A stretch of DNA of 17,196 bases from JBCBKL01 sp963922565 (lineage in GTDB: Bacteria; Pseudomonadota; Alphaproteobacteria; Rhodobacterales; Rhodobacteraceae), in assembly GCA_963922565.1 (NCBI GenBank), contig CAWUIQ010000073.1:1-17196 (forward strand), in the 5' to 3' direction. The notes under the pieces were generated by a model. The model was given only the letters and a program-made list of their open reading frames with translations. It had not been told where the DNA came from and ran no database searches. Of this stretch, positions 7,412 to 15,427 are shown one piece after another (position 1 is the first letter of the stretch; each line of letters begins with the position of its first letter). A program made the translations under genes and the position numbers.

Positions 7412-9232
7412 ATGATCCACCTGCCCTTTCCAGTGCGCGATGCGAATGCAAGTTCCGGCAACGACAATCTGGGCGATTTGCCCGAATGGGACCTCAACGA
7501 CCTCTATACCGGCGAGGACGCTCCGGAGCTTGAACGCGACCTTGCGTGGCTCGAAAAGGCCTGCGCGGACTTTGCCAGCGATTACGAGGGCAAGCTCGGC
7601 GATCTCGATGCGGCGGGCCTGTTGGAATGCGTCCAGCGCAATGAAAAGATTAGCCAGATCGCAGGTCGGATCATGTCCTTTGCAGGGCTGCGTTACTACC
7701 AGCTGACCACCGATGCGGGCCGGGCCAAGTTCATGTCCGACTGCCAGGAAAAGATCACCAACTACACCACCCCGCTGGTGTTCTTCACGCTGGAGTTGAA
7801 CCGGCTGGAGGACGATCATCTGGCCAAGCTCTTGGACCAGAACGCAGATCTTTCCCGCTACAAGCCGATTTTCGACAAGATCCGCGCGATGAAGCCCTAT
7901 CAGCTCTCTGATGAGCTCGAAAAGTTCCTGCATGATCTGGGCGTGGTCGGCGACGCGTGGGAGCGTCTTTTTGACGAAACGATCGCGGGCCTGGAATTCG
8001 ATGTCGACGGCGAAGCGCTAAACATTGAAGGTACCCTCAACCTCTTGACCGACCCGGATCGCGGCAAGCGGGAAACGGCGGCGCGCGAGCTGGCAGGTGT
8101 CTTTTCGGACAACATCAAGACCTTCGCCCGTGTCCACAACACGCAGGCCAAGGAAAAGGAAATCATTGACCGCTGGCGCGAGATGCCAACACCACAGACA
8201 GGCCGGCATCTCAGCAATCAGGTCGAACCCGAAGTGGTTGAGGCCCTGCGCAATGCGGTCGTTGCGGCCTATCCCAAGCTGAGCCACCGCTATTACGACC
8301 TCAAGCGCAAATGGCTGGGCCTCGAAAAGATGCAGGTCTGGGACCGCAACGCACCCTTGCCGATGGATGACCCCCGCATCGTCGACTGGGCCGAGGCCGA
8401 GCGAACCGTCATGGATGCCTACAACGCCTTTGACCCGCGCATGGGCGAGATCGCTGCGCCGTTCTTTTCCAAGGGTTGGATCGATGCGGGCGTAAAACCG
8501 GGCAAGGCGCCAGGCGCGTTTGCTCATCCGACCGTCACCAATGTCCATCCGTACGTGATGCTGAACTACCTCGGCAAACCGCGCGACGTGATGACGCTGG
8601 CCCACGAATTGGGGCACGGTGTGCACCAGGTGCTGGCAGCTGGTCAGGGCGAGATGCTGTCGTCAACGCCTCTGACACTGGCCGAGACCGCCAGCGTTTT
8701 CGGCGAGATGCTCACCTTCCGCAAGATGCTCGACAAGGCGGAAACCAAGGATCAGCGCAAGGTCCTGCTCGCGGGCAAGGTCGAGGACATGATCAACACG
8801 GTTGTCCGCCAGATCGCGTTCTATGACTTTGAGTGCAAGCTGCACGAGGCGCGCCGAGCCGGGGAGCTGACACCCGAGGATATCAACGGTATCTGGATGA
8901 GCGTGCAGGGCGAAAGCCTTGGCCCCGCATTCGAGTTCATGGACGGCTACGAGGTGTACTGGAGCTATATTCCACACTTCGTCCACTCGCCCTTCTACGT
9001 TTATGCTTATGCCTTTGGCGATGGCCTCGTGAACGCGCTCTATTCTGTCTATGCCGATGGAGCTGAAGGGTTCGAGGACAAGTATTTCGAGATGTTGCGT
9101 GCTGGGGGATCAAAGCACCACAAGGAACTGCTCGCGCCCTTTGGCCTTGACGCAAGCGACCCGAAATTCTGGGACAAGGGGCTGAGCATGATTTCCGGGT
9201 TCATCGACGAACTGGAAGCGATGGAAGAGTGA
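7412..9232 (+). CDS. M3-family oligoendopeptidase (PepF-like)
   Basis: Zinc metallopeptidase of family M3B (oligoendopeptidase F-like), 606 residues, expected to degrade short peptides in the cytoplasm; no signal peptide is present. The catalytic motif HELGH is at residues 398-402, in TLAHELGHGVHQ, and the likely third zinc ligand is Glu425 in TLAETASVFGE. The N-terminal helical half begins with LGDLPEWDLNDLYTGEDAPE, typical of the family. The C-terminal part has the conserved WSYIPHFVHSPFYVYAYAFGD segment. The start ATG is preceded by GAGAGG with a 5-base spacer, a strong ribosome-binding site. An 81-base gap separates it from the ligase, so it may be its own transcription unit, and a hairpin terminator follows about 10 bases after the stop. 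Confidence 0.95.
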   Translation: MIHLPFPVRDANASSGNDNLGDLPEWDLNDLYTGEDAPELERDLAWLEKACADFASDYEGKLGDLDAAGLLECVQRNEKISQIAGRIMSFAGLRYYQLTTDAGRAKFMSDCQEKITNYTTPLVFFTLELNRLEDDHLAKLLDQNADLSRYKPIFDKIRAMKPYQLSDELEKFLHDLGVVGDAWERLFDETIAGLEFDVDGEALNIEGTLNLLTDPDRGKRETAARELAGVFSDNIKTFARVHNTQAKEKEIIDRWREMPTPQTGRHLSNQVEPEVVEALRNAVVAAYPKLSHRYYDLKRKWLGLEKMQVWDRNAPLPMDDPRIVDWAEAERTVMDAYNAFDPRMGEIAAPFFSKGWIDAGVKPGKAPGAFAHPTVTNVHPYVMLNYLGKPRDVMTLAHELGHGVHQVLAAGQGEMLSSTPLTLAETASVFGEMLTFRKMLDKAETKDQRKVLLAGKVEDMINTVVRQIAFYDFECKLHEARRAGELTPEDINGIWMSVQGESLGPAFEFMDGYEVYWSYIPHFVHSPFYVYAYAFGDGLVNALYSVYADGAEGFEDKYFEMLRAGGSKHHKELLAPFGLDASDPKFWDKGLSMISGFIDELEAMEE

Positions 9233-9242
9233 TCTGGAACAT

Positions 9243-9276
9243 GTCCGCCTTGGCAGCCTAGGCGGGCTTCTTAATT
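9243..9276 (+). terminator. Hairpin terminator after the oligoendopeptidase gene
   Basis: GTCCGCCT (9243-9250) pairs with AGGCGGGC (9260-9267), an 8-bp stem with one G-U pair and a 9-base loop. It is followed by TTCTTAATT, a modest T-rich tail in the plus direction. The position, just after the peptidase stop and before a convergent gene, fits a Rho-independent terminator. It may also slow transcripts from the minus-strand cassette. Confidence 0.6.
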
Positions 9277-9300
9277 ATCAAACCACAGGCAGATCAGGGG

Positions 9301-9327
9301 CCGCGCACCCGGCTCGCGGATGCGCGG
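9301..9327 (-). terminator. Possible stem-loop downstream of the anchor-protein gene
   Basis: CCGCGCA (9301-9307) is perfectly complementary to TGCGCGG (9321-9327), a 7-bp G+C-rich stem with a 13-base loop, lying 10 bases beyond the stop of the minus-strand gene at 9337. No T-run follows in either direction, so if it ends transcription it does so weakly, or it may only protect the 3' end. Confidence 0.3.
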
Positions 9328-9336
9328 TTGAGCAGG

Positions 9337-9951
9337 TCACTCGCTTCGCACGATCTCGGTATAGACCCCGTTCAGCTGGAGCGTGACGGTGACAGCCGCA
9401 CTGTCCCTGTTGCGCCAGAACCAGCCATGCTCACCAGCAAAGGGGGCCATCATCTCGCCGTTGCCTTCCGTGGCGCCGCGACCCTTTTCGTAGGTGTGTG
9501 ACTGGCCGCCGCCATGTGCATGCAGGTCGAAATTGATGCGACCGCCTTCGGCGGCCCACAGATATTGCGCCTGATCGCCCTCTGCCATCACAAGCTTTAT
9601 TTCGGTGTATTCGCCCGGCTCAAGAGTAAAGGCGATCGTGTCGCGCCACGCCTCTTGGGCATGAGCCGTGCCAACGAAAAGACCGAAAATGGCGTCAAGT
9701 ACGCTTGATGATTGATCACTGCCATGAAGCATGCGGTCTTGTTCGGCTTCGTCAGCCAGCTCTTGTTTGATCTCACCCATTTCGGTCAGGCCAAGCATGC
9801 CGCCCGCTCCTGTGGGGTCGATGCCGTATTCGGCTGGAAGCACAACGGCCACCAGGATCGCCGCCGCGCTGATAGCCGCGACGATGGTCGAACGAAAGAG
9901 TTGGGCCGAGCTGGGCAGCTCTTCAAGGCTCGGTTTTTCTGCGTTGAACAT
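9337..9951 (-). CDS. Membrane-anchored periplasmic protein next to HupE/UreJ (transmembrane anchor protein)
   Basis: Protein of 204 residues with a short cytoplasmic start, one membrane segment (about 22-39, AAISAAAILVAVVLP), a charged linker, a second moderately hydrophobic patch (84-97) and a probably beta-rich soluble domain (about 100-204). The soluble domain has LEPGEYTEIKLVMAEGD, then FDLHAHGGGQSHTYEKGRG and HGWFWRNRDSAAVTVTLQLN. His144, His146, His152 and His175 could bind a metal. The strand and aromatic pattern reminds me of GOLD/emp24-like sandwiches, but that is inference. Proteins like this are known beside HupE/UreJ genes as transmembrane anchor proteins of unknown function. AAGGAG lies 8 bases upstream, overlapping the HupE stop; the gap to HupE is 12 bases, so they form an operon and probably work together. 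Confidence 0.85.
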   Translation of the reverse strand: MFNAEKPSLEELPSSAQLFRSTIVAAISAAAILVAVVLPAEYGIDPTGAGGMLGLTEMGEIKQELADEAEQDRMLHGSDQSSSVLDAIFGLFVGTAHAQEAWRDTIAFTLEPGEYTEIKLVMAEGDQAQYLWAAEGGRINFDLHAHGGGQSHTYEKGRGATEGNGEMMAPFAGEHGWFWRNRDSAAVTVTLQLNGVYTEIVRSE

Positions 9952-9963
9952 GTGAAAAGCTCC

Positions 9964-10680
9964 TTATGCGGCCACGAAGTAGCCGGTGATCTGATAGCCC
10001 ATCAGGATGAATCCGAGGGACATCATGACGACATTGACGGTGTAGGCCTGGCGGAAGAAATTGGGCGACTTCCGCCAATAGCCCATGACGATGAGAATGA
10101 CGGCAAGCGCCAGCAACTGGCCGATTTCGACACCGACATTGAACGACAAAAGATTGGCCAGCAGGCCATCATCCGCAATTTCGTAGTCAAGGATCTTGGT
10201 CGCGAGGCCAGTGCCGTGGATCAGGCCGAAAATCAGCGTGGCCGCTTTGGTGTTTGGCTGATAGCCGAACCACCGCTGATAAGCTCCGAGGTTGTCGAGC
10301 GCCTTATAAACGACCGAAAAGCCGATGACGGCGTCGACGATATAGGAACTGATCCCCCAGCCAAACCAGACCCCGGCAAGCATCGTGACCGAGTGCCCGA
10401 CGGCAAAGAGGCTGACGTAAATTGCGACGTCCTTCATTTTGTAGAGGAAGAAAACGACGCCCAGCAGGAACAGGATATGATCGTAGCCCGTCACCATATG
10501 CTTGGCTCCGAGATACATGAAGGGGATGATGTGAACGCCCCAGATCTCCTGGATATAGCCCGCGTCGCCAGGGGTGACATCGTGCGCGAGCGCTGTGCTG
10601 GCAGTCAGCAACAGCATTGAAAGAACGAGGGTGGTACAGCGCATGACATCGCGCTTGCAGCCCTCAGTGAGGGTTTTCAT
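9964..10680 (-). CDS. HupE/UreJ-family membrane protein (putative metal permease)
   Basis: Integral inner-membrane protein of 238 residues of the HupE/UreJ group, whose characterised members act in nickel uptake for hydrogenase or urease. It has a signal peptide (hydrophobic core LVLSMLLLTAS) with probable cleavage before His33-Asp34, then about six membrane segments. Conserved polar motifs inside the membrane are GYDHILFLLG (65-74), FAVGHSVTMLAG (92-103), FGLIHGTGLA (151-160) and FNVGVEIGQ (180-188); the His and Asp residues there are likely metal ligands. GGAG lies 7 bases before the ATG at 10680, which supports this start over the later ATG at residue 13. No urease or hydrogenase gene is near, so the metal could be nickel, cobalt, zinc or copper. 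Neighbours are the His-rich protein (60 bases upstream) and the anchor protein. Confidence 0.88.
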   Translation of the reverse strand: MKTLTEGCKRDVMRCTTLVLSMLLLTASTALAHDVTPGDAGYIQEIWGVHIIPFMYLGAKHMVTGYDHILFLLGVVFFLYKMKDVAIYVSLFAVGHSVTMLAGVWFGWGISSYIVDAVIGFSVVYKALDNLGAYQRWFGYQPNTKAATLIFGLIHGTGLATKILDYEIADDGLLANLLSFNVGVEIGQLLALAVILIVMGYWRKSPNFFRQAYTVNVVMMSLGFILMGYQITGYFVAA

Positions 10681-10740
10681 TTAGAAACTCCGCTTGTGGG
10701 TGAATAGGATCAGTGATGCGCGAAGCCCGCGCCCCGCCGA

Positions 10741-11094
10741 TCAAACGCGCGGAGGTCGCTCTATTCGTGAACGCAGAGAAAGGGCGTGTTCCGAAGGGGG
10801 CCGTCGCCAGCTGTCGCTGAACTCGCCGGCGGGTCCGAACTCCACCCCGGCTAACAGAAAGGCCTGGTTGTGGTCGTGATCCGCAACGTCATGGCTATGA
10901 CCATGCATCGCCCAGTGCAGATCTTCCTCAAACCCGTGTGAATGACCATGATCCGCGATCATCTCTAGATGCTCTTTGATCGTGTCGAACACCATTGGCG
11001 CATGGGTGAAGGATGGCATCACCGACCAGACCACAAGCGCAAGACAAACAACACCAGCCAAGGCGCTCCTTGCTTTTGCCGATAGTCCTCTCAT
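10741..11094 (-). CDS. Small His-rich single-pass protein, probable metal binder
   Basis: Predicted 117-residue protein with a basic start, one hydrophobic segment (residues 12-26, signal peptide or anchor) and a histidine-rich stretch. The motif HGHSH occurs twice (49-53 and 64-68), with HDH at 73-75; twelve histidines in all, nine of them between 49 and 75. This composition is that of periplasmic metal-binding proteins or loops. The tail (90-117) is Arg/Pro-rich and low in complexity. I chose the ATG at 11094, which has AGGA seven bases upstream and puts the hydrophobic segment near the N-terminus; the frame is open up to 11181, but those residues look non-coding. It is the first gene of the cassette with HupE/UreJ and the anchor protein, so it may buffer or deliver a metal ion to HupE. 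I do not recognise a named family. Confidence 0.75.
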   Translation of the reverse strand: MRGLSAKARSALAGVVCLALVVWSVMPSFTHAPMVFDTIKEHLEMIADHGHSHGFEEDLHWAMHGHSHDVADHDHNQAFLLAGVEFGPAGEFSDSWRRPPSEHALSLRSRIERPPRV

Positions 11095-11372
11095 GCGTCT
11101 GTCCTGCTCGATCTGGCCAGTTTCTTGGGCCTTGCTCGTGTTCTTATCGTTCCGGGCCGTCGCAAACAAGCGTTCCGGCAAAAGCAGCAGACACCTGCCG
11201 GTCGTGAGAACGGTCGTTGGCCCCTAATGCACTACCGACCGCTGCGAGTTCAAAGCTGTCTTTTGCTTCGCCTACTACGCTGCTTCAGCTGACTTTTCCT
11301 TCACCACCGCCGCCTGTGGCCTTTGAGATTCAGTCCCTTCGATACCTTACAAACAACCCGCCTAGCCGGTCG
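11095..11372. other. Intergenic stretch without a convincing gene
   Basis: This 278-base stretch lies between the 5' end of the minus-strand metal cassette and the 3' end of the oxidoreductase gene. No open frame looks like protein. It should contain the cassette promoter; the best minus-strand candidate I see is TTGTTT and GATAAG, 15 bases apart (about 11142-11168), which is poor. The heptamer CGGTCGT occurs at 11199-11205, 11211-11217 and 11367-11373, the first two exactly 12 bases apart, and CGGTCG/CGACCG can pair across 11211-11241. I see no clear Zur, Fur or NikR site. Confidence 0.4.
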
Positions 11373-12344
11373 TCAGCCGGGCTGCCCTGCCGCCAAGGCC
11401 GCGTCGATCATCGCTTGCGTGCCCCGCGAGAATTCAAGCGGGCACGGATAGTCCGCGCCCTCCCGCACCGAAGCGCAAAATGCCTCGACCTGATTGACAT
11501 AGTGATTGTCAGCCGGAAACCGCATCACTTCCGTCACGAGACCGGGTTTGTGCCATTCCACCCGCGCCTCACCGAAGACACCAGCATTGAAGGGGGCGGT
11601 CAGGCGGATCACCCCGCCCTCTCCGTGAAAGCACATCTCTTGATAAGGATGCATCCGGATCGAGACATAGGCGGAATAGGTCACGTCGCCGAACCGCGCC
11701 TGCACGTCGGCAAAGGTGTCAAACCCGCTTTCCCATTCGATCCGGGCAGTGACGTCGCTCGCCTCGGCCCCGAGGACATAGCGCGCCGATCCGAACACAT
11801 AGACACCAATGTCGCGCAGCCCGCCGCCGCCCGTCTCGGCCTTGTTGCGGATGTTGCCGACATCCTTGCGGTTATCAAAACTGAAGGCGCCCGTGACGTG
11901 GCGCAGCCTGCCGATAGCACCGTCCTGCACCAGTTCGCGCACCTTTTGCCATTGCGGATGGTGCACGATCATATAGGCCTCGGCCGCCAGTTTCCCCGCC
12001 TTGTCGCGGGCGGCGATCAGGTCGTCGAATTCAGCCGCCACCATGGTCATCGGCTTTTCGCACAGAACATGCTTGCCCGCCTGTAACGCCTTCAATGACC
12101 ATTCTACATGCATGTGATTGGGCAACGGAACATAGACCGCATCGATACTGCCGTCGGCAAGAAGCGAGTTATAACCCTCATGTACCGCGATGCCGGGGCA
12201 GAAAGCGCGAAACGGGTCCGCCTTGGCCGGATCCGATGTCGCAAGTGCAGCAAGCTCGGCGCCGCGCGCGGCGTGGATAGCGGGGCCCATATGTTCGCGT
12301 GCGAACTTTGACGCCCCGAGAATGCCCCATCGAACTGGTTCCAT
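11373..12344 (-). CDS. Gfo/Idh/MocA-family oxidoreductase
   Basis: NAD(P)-dependent oxidoreductase of 323 residues, Gfo/Idh/MocA family, which oxidises sugars, inositols or dihydrodiols in the cytoplasm. The N-terminal Rossmann fold shows WGILGASKFA (6-15), and the family's conserved EKP motif is at 96-98 in HVLCEKPMTM. The C-terminal substrate domain includes GGGGLRDIGVYVFGSARYVLG (starting at 172), where Asp178 and Tyr182 sit at the places of the usual Asp and catalytic His/Tyr. The substrate cannot be assigned. The ATG at 12344 is preceded by GGGGAGAAGG, an excellent ribosome-binding site. The gene is divergent from the M19 dipeptidase, with 87 bases between the starts, so the two may share a control region. 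Confidence 0.92.
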   Translation of the reverse strand: MEPVRWGILGASKFAREHMGPAIHAARGAELAALATSDPAKADPFRAFCPGIAVHEGYNSLLADGSIDAVYVPLPNHMHVEWSLKALQAGKHVLCEKPMTMVAAEFDDLIAARDKAGKLAAEAYMIVHHPQWQKVRELVQDGAIGRLRHVTGAFSFDNRKDVGNIRNKAETGGGGLRDIGVYVFGSARYVLGAEASDVTARIEWESGFDTFADVQARFGDVTYSAYVSIRMHPYQEMCFHGEGGVIRLTAPFNAGVFGEARVEWHKPGLVTEVMRFPADNHYVNQVEAFCASVREGADYPCPLEFSRGTQAMIDAALAAGQPG

Positions 12345-12431
12345 TTCACCTTCTCCCCTGCCTGCCGTAGGATCAAGGTGGCGCGAACCACGCGGCTTTG
12401 TCTAGGTTGGATTCAACCGGAAGGAATAAAG

Positions 12432-13607
12432 ATGCGCATAGTCAAACGTGGCCTTCTGATCCTGTTGGGTTTGGTAATTGTCGGGGTCGGTGCCTTCCTC
12501 GTATTCGCCCCGGCCTATGTGGAGCGTGGGCGCAACTCGGTCGTTCCCCATGACCCTTATCCGGTATCAGCCGAAGCCAGGGCCCTGCATGACAGGCTGA
12601 TCGTGGGCGACTGGCATGCCGATAGCCTGCTGTGGAACCGCGATCTCACCAAACGCGCCACCTACGGGCAGGTTGACATACCGCGTCTGATCGAAGGCGG
12701 CGTCGCGCTGCAGGTCTTTACGTCTGTCACCAAAAGTCCAGCGGGCCAGAACTACGACCAGAATACCGCCGACGCGTTCGACAACATTACCCCGCTGGCA
12801 ATCGGGCAGCTCTGGCCGCCCCGAACCTGGGGTAGCTTGCTGCAACGTGCCGTTTATCAGGCCGAAAAAATGCAGGAGTTCGAGGCGCGAGCGCCCGACC
12901 AGGTCACTATCATCCGGAGCGCGGCAGATCTTGAAGCCCTTCTGGGCGACCGCGAGGGTGGGAGCCAAAGGGTTGGCGCCATCCTGGGGATCGAAGGCGC
13001 GCACGCTCTCGAAGGCGATATCGGCAATATCGACGCGTTGATGGCAGCGGGTCATCGGCTTATTGGTCTGCACCATTTCTTCGACAACGAAATTGGCGGA
13101 TCCTTGCACGGGCTGAGCAATGCCGGCCTGACCGACTTTGGCCGCGATGTGGTCAGGCAGATCGAAGAACGGGGCCTGATCCTTGATCTCGCCCATTCTA
13201 GCCCACGCGTGGCGCGGGAGGTTCTTGAGATGACCGATATGCCGATTGTGGTCAGCCATACCGGGATCCACAGCCATTGCGCCGTCAAACGGAACTTTAC
13301 CGACGACATCATGCAGGCCGTGGCGGAAAAAGGTGGTGTGATCGGTATCGGTTACTGGGCCGATGTCGCCTGCGGGGACATAGCACCGTCGGGCATCGCA
13401 AAGATGATCCGCGCCGGGATTGAGGCCGTGGGTGAAGATCACATTTCCCTTGGTTCGGACTTTGATGGCTCGGTCGAAACAGCCTTTGACACGTCAGAAT
13501 TACCGGCACTCACGCACGCTTTGCTTGAATCTGGGGTCGGAGAAGCGCAAATTCGGAAGGTGATGGGTGAGAACATGGTTCGGGTGCTGCGCGCTCGGTT
13601 AAAGTAA
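12432..13607 (+). CDS. Membrane-anchored dipeptidase, family M19
   Basis: Zinc dipeptidase of the renal/membrane dipeptidase family (M19), 391 residues, hydrolysing dipeptides, possibly including D-residue or cell-wall-derived ones. Metal ligands fit the family: His62 and Asp64 (GDWHADSL), bridging Glu188 (GIEGAH), His255 (DLAHSS), His276 (VSHTGIH), and Asp343 in GSDFDG. A single N-terminal hydrophobic segment (about 7-28, LLILLGLVIVGVGAFLVFAP) after MRIVKR will anchor it in the inner membrane with the enzyme in the periplasm, or act as a signal. The ATG at 12432 is preceded by GGAAGGAA with a 5-base gap, much better than the in-frame ATG at 12378, whose extra residues lack sense. It is divergent from the oxidoreductase gene; 130 A+T-rich bases follow. 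Confidence 0.93.
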   Translation: MRIVKRGLLILLGLVIVGVGAFLVFAPAYVERGRNSVVPHDPYPVSAEARALHDRLIVGDWHADSLLWNRDLTKRATYGQVDIPRLIEGGVALQVFTSVTKSPAGQNYDQNTADAFDNITPLAIGQLWPPRTWGSLLQRAVYQAEKMQEFEARAPDQVTIIRSAADLEALLGDREGGSQRVGAILGIEGAHALEGDIGNIDALMAAGHRLIGLHHFFDNEIGGSLHGLSNAGLTDFGRDVVRQIEERGLILDLAHSSPRVAREVLEMTDMPIVVSHTGIHSHCAVKRNFTDDIMQAVAEKGGVIGIGYWADVACGDIAPSGIAKMIRAGIEAVGEDHISLGSDFDGSVETAFDTSELPALTHALLESGVGEAQIRKVMGENMVRVLRARLK

Positions 13608-13737
13608 ATTCACATCGCACGAGTATTCACATGTATTTCAAAACTCTTAATTGTATCATTTCTGGTATTTGCCACTCATAGTTGCGAGACTCGATCTGTG
13701 GCTCGAATGACGATTAACCTGCTGACTGGGGAGCGGG

Positions 13738-15414
13738 ATGTTCACCGCAGAACAAAAACGTCAGGCGCTTGGCGCTGTGTTGCAGTCGGATTCCTTTTCC
13801 GGCTCGCCCCGGTTGTCTGACCTGATCCGCTACATCGTCGAAAAGGACATCGCCGGAGAATCGCCCGATGTGAAAGCCTATACGATCGGCTTGGACGTTC
13901 TGGGCAAGGATGCCAGCTTTGACCCCTCAACCGATCCGATTGTTCGGGTCACGGCCAAACGGATGCGGGATGCATTGACCGCGTTCTACGAGACCGACGC
14001 GGGGCGGGCGCAACCTGTGCGGATCGAGGTGCCGACCGGTCGGTATGTCCCCACCTACGCGGCACAGGAACCAAATCTGCCGGCTGCTGAAGAGGCCGGC
14101 GATGTCGTCATCGTCAGGCGCAGTCGGATACCATGGCGAACTGCGGCAGCCGCCGCTGTGATCGCGGTGGCGGGCACTGTCCTTTGGTTCGTTCGCGATC
14201 AGGTATCGACCCAGGACATGATCCGCCCACCCATCGTCGTCATCGCACCCTTTTCCGGCCCCGCCGAAGGGCCGGCCTCGGTCTTTGTGACCGGCATCCG
14301 CACTCAGCTGCTCAACGATCTGGCGCAAAGCACGACGCTGATTGTCAGCGATGAAGAGCGGGAGATCACGCATCGCGAACTGGACGACCGGTTCCCCGAC
14401 TCCGTCCACTACATCCTGCGCGGTCAGACGGTGTTTTCCGGGGACAACATTGTCGTATCGCTATCTGGCCCCGACAATAGCGTGCTGTGGAGCCGTGAAG
14501 TGCCGTTTCCGGAGAACGACTCAGAATTCTACGGGTTGATGCGGACCCTGGTCGGCGGCATCGCCGCCGAAATCTCGGGGGAAAGTGGCGTCGTGGTCAC
14601 CGACATGACGGACAGGCTGAACGAAAGAACCGAGGCGGTCGGCCAGCCCGGCACAAGCGAGTATGCTTGCCTGCTCAACGCTTATGCCTACGACACGACC
14701 AAGGATCCGCAGGTCGGCGAACGCGCAAGGGCCTGCCTGAGCCGTTTGGTGGATGGTGGGTCGTCGAATTCTTCGATTTGGGCGCAGCATGCCCTGATCC
14801 TGTTTCTCGATGCCAATCGCCCCGAGAACGGAGCCGTCGCAGCGCGCCAACTCGATGATGCGCTCGCGGCCGCGCGACGGGCAGTGCAGCTTGATCCACG
14901 CAACGCCGTCGCGCACGAACATCTAGGGTCGATCCTGTCAGCCCGAGGCGAAAGGCAGCAAGCAATCGCATCCTATCAGCGTGGGCTGGCGCTGAGCCCT
15001 TTCAAACCATCGCTCAACTTTCTGCTTGGATGGCAGATTTGTCTACAGGGGGAATGGGCCGAAGGGATGATGATGATCGAACGCGCGCTCGATATGACGC
15101 CGCAGGCCCCCGGCTACATGTTCGTCCCAGTCGCCCTCGACGCGTTTCGCCAAGGTGACTTCGCCGCCTCGCTAAGAGAGGCACAACGCATCATCGATCT
15201 GGGGGACGTTCGCGGCCACGCGTTGGCCTTTGCCGCCAGCCTCGCACTCGATGACGGACCGGCTGCTGGAGCATATCTGGCTCAGGCAGCAACAGACCCC
15301 AATTTTGATCCCGCGGACCCTATGCGGCAGGTGCGGATCACCTTTTCGAATCCCTCGGTCATGGCCGACTATGAAAGGGTAATTGGGGAAAAGTCGTCGA
15401 TTATTCCCCGTTAA
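13738..15414 (+). CDS. Membrane protein with N-terminal regulatory domain, TolB-N-like region and TPRs
   Basis: Protein of 558 residues with an unusual plan. Residues 1-108 form a conserved soluble domain (FSGSPRLSDLIRYIVEKDI, then YTIGLDVLGKDASFDPSTDP, then IVRVTAKRMRDALTAFYE, ending EVPTGRYVPTY) seen in large signalling proteins of Proteobacteria and Acidobacteria. One membrane segment is at 134-152. The outer part starts with IVVIAPFSGPAEGPASVFVTGIRTQLLNDL (about 166-195), like the TolB N-terminal/FlgO-type fold that precedes TPRs, and then has at least three TPR-like units (about 350-470, including HEHLGSILSARGERQQAIASYQRGLALSP). The layout resembles CadC-like one-component sensors, with an inside effector, a membrane pass and an outside sensor; DNA binding by the N-terminal domain is my inference. 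The start ATG follows GGGGAGCGGG. A LuxR-type gene follows on the same strand, a likely regulatory pair. Confidence 0.8.
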   Translation: MFTAEQKRQALGAVLQSDSFSGSPRLSDLIRYIVEKDIAGESPDVKAYTIGLDVLGKDASFDPSTDPIVRVTAKRMRDALTAFYETDAGRAQPVRIEVPTGRYVPTYAAQEPNLPAAEEAGDVVIVRRSRIPWRTAAAAAVIAVAGTVLWFVRDQVSTQDMIRPPIVVIAPFSGPAEGPASVFVTGIRTQLLNDLAQSTTLIVSDEEREITHRELDDRFPDSVHYILRGQTVFSGDNIVVSLSGPDNSVLWSREVPFPENDSEFYGLMRTLVGGIAAEISGESGVVVTDMTDRLNERTEAVGQPGTSEYACLLNAYAYDTTKDPQVGERARACLSRLVDGGSSNSSIWAQHALILFLDANRPENGAVAARQLDDALAAARRAVQLDPRNAVAHEHLGSILSARGERQQAIASYQRGLALSPFKPSLNFLLGWQICLQGEWAEGMMMIERALDMTPQAPGYMFVPVALDAFRQGDFAASLREAQRIIDLGDVRGHALAFAASLALDDGPAAGAYLAQAATDPNFDPADPMRQVRITFSNPSVMADYERVIGEKSSIIPR

Positions 15415-15427
15415 TAAAATCAATAAC

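Noticed and set aside
9712..10620. Plus-strand open frame (302 codons) opposite HupE/UreJ
   Set aside because: The minus strand encodes the HupE/UreJ motifs with a signal peptide and ribosome-binding site; the plus frame is a charged shadow.
11095..11181. N-terminal extension of the His-rich protein (29 extra codons)
   Set aside because: The extension is highly charged, lacks a ribosome-binding site and would bury the signal/anchor segment; the start at 11094 has AGGA at good distance.
11217..12086. Plus-strand open frame (289 codons) opposite the oxidoreductase
   Set aside because: The Gfo/Idh/MocA motifs are on the minus strand; the plus frame has no recognisable domain and no ribosome-binding site.
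12567..13442. Minus-strand open frame (291 codons) inside the dipeptidase gene
   Set aside because: All M19 zinc ligands are in the plus frame; this is a shadow frame.
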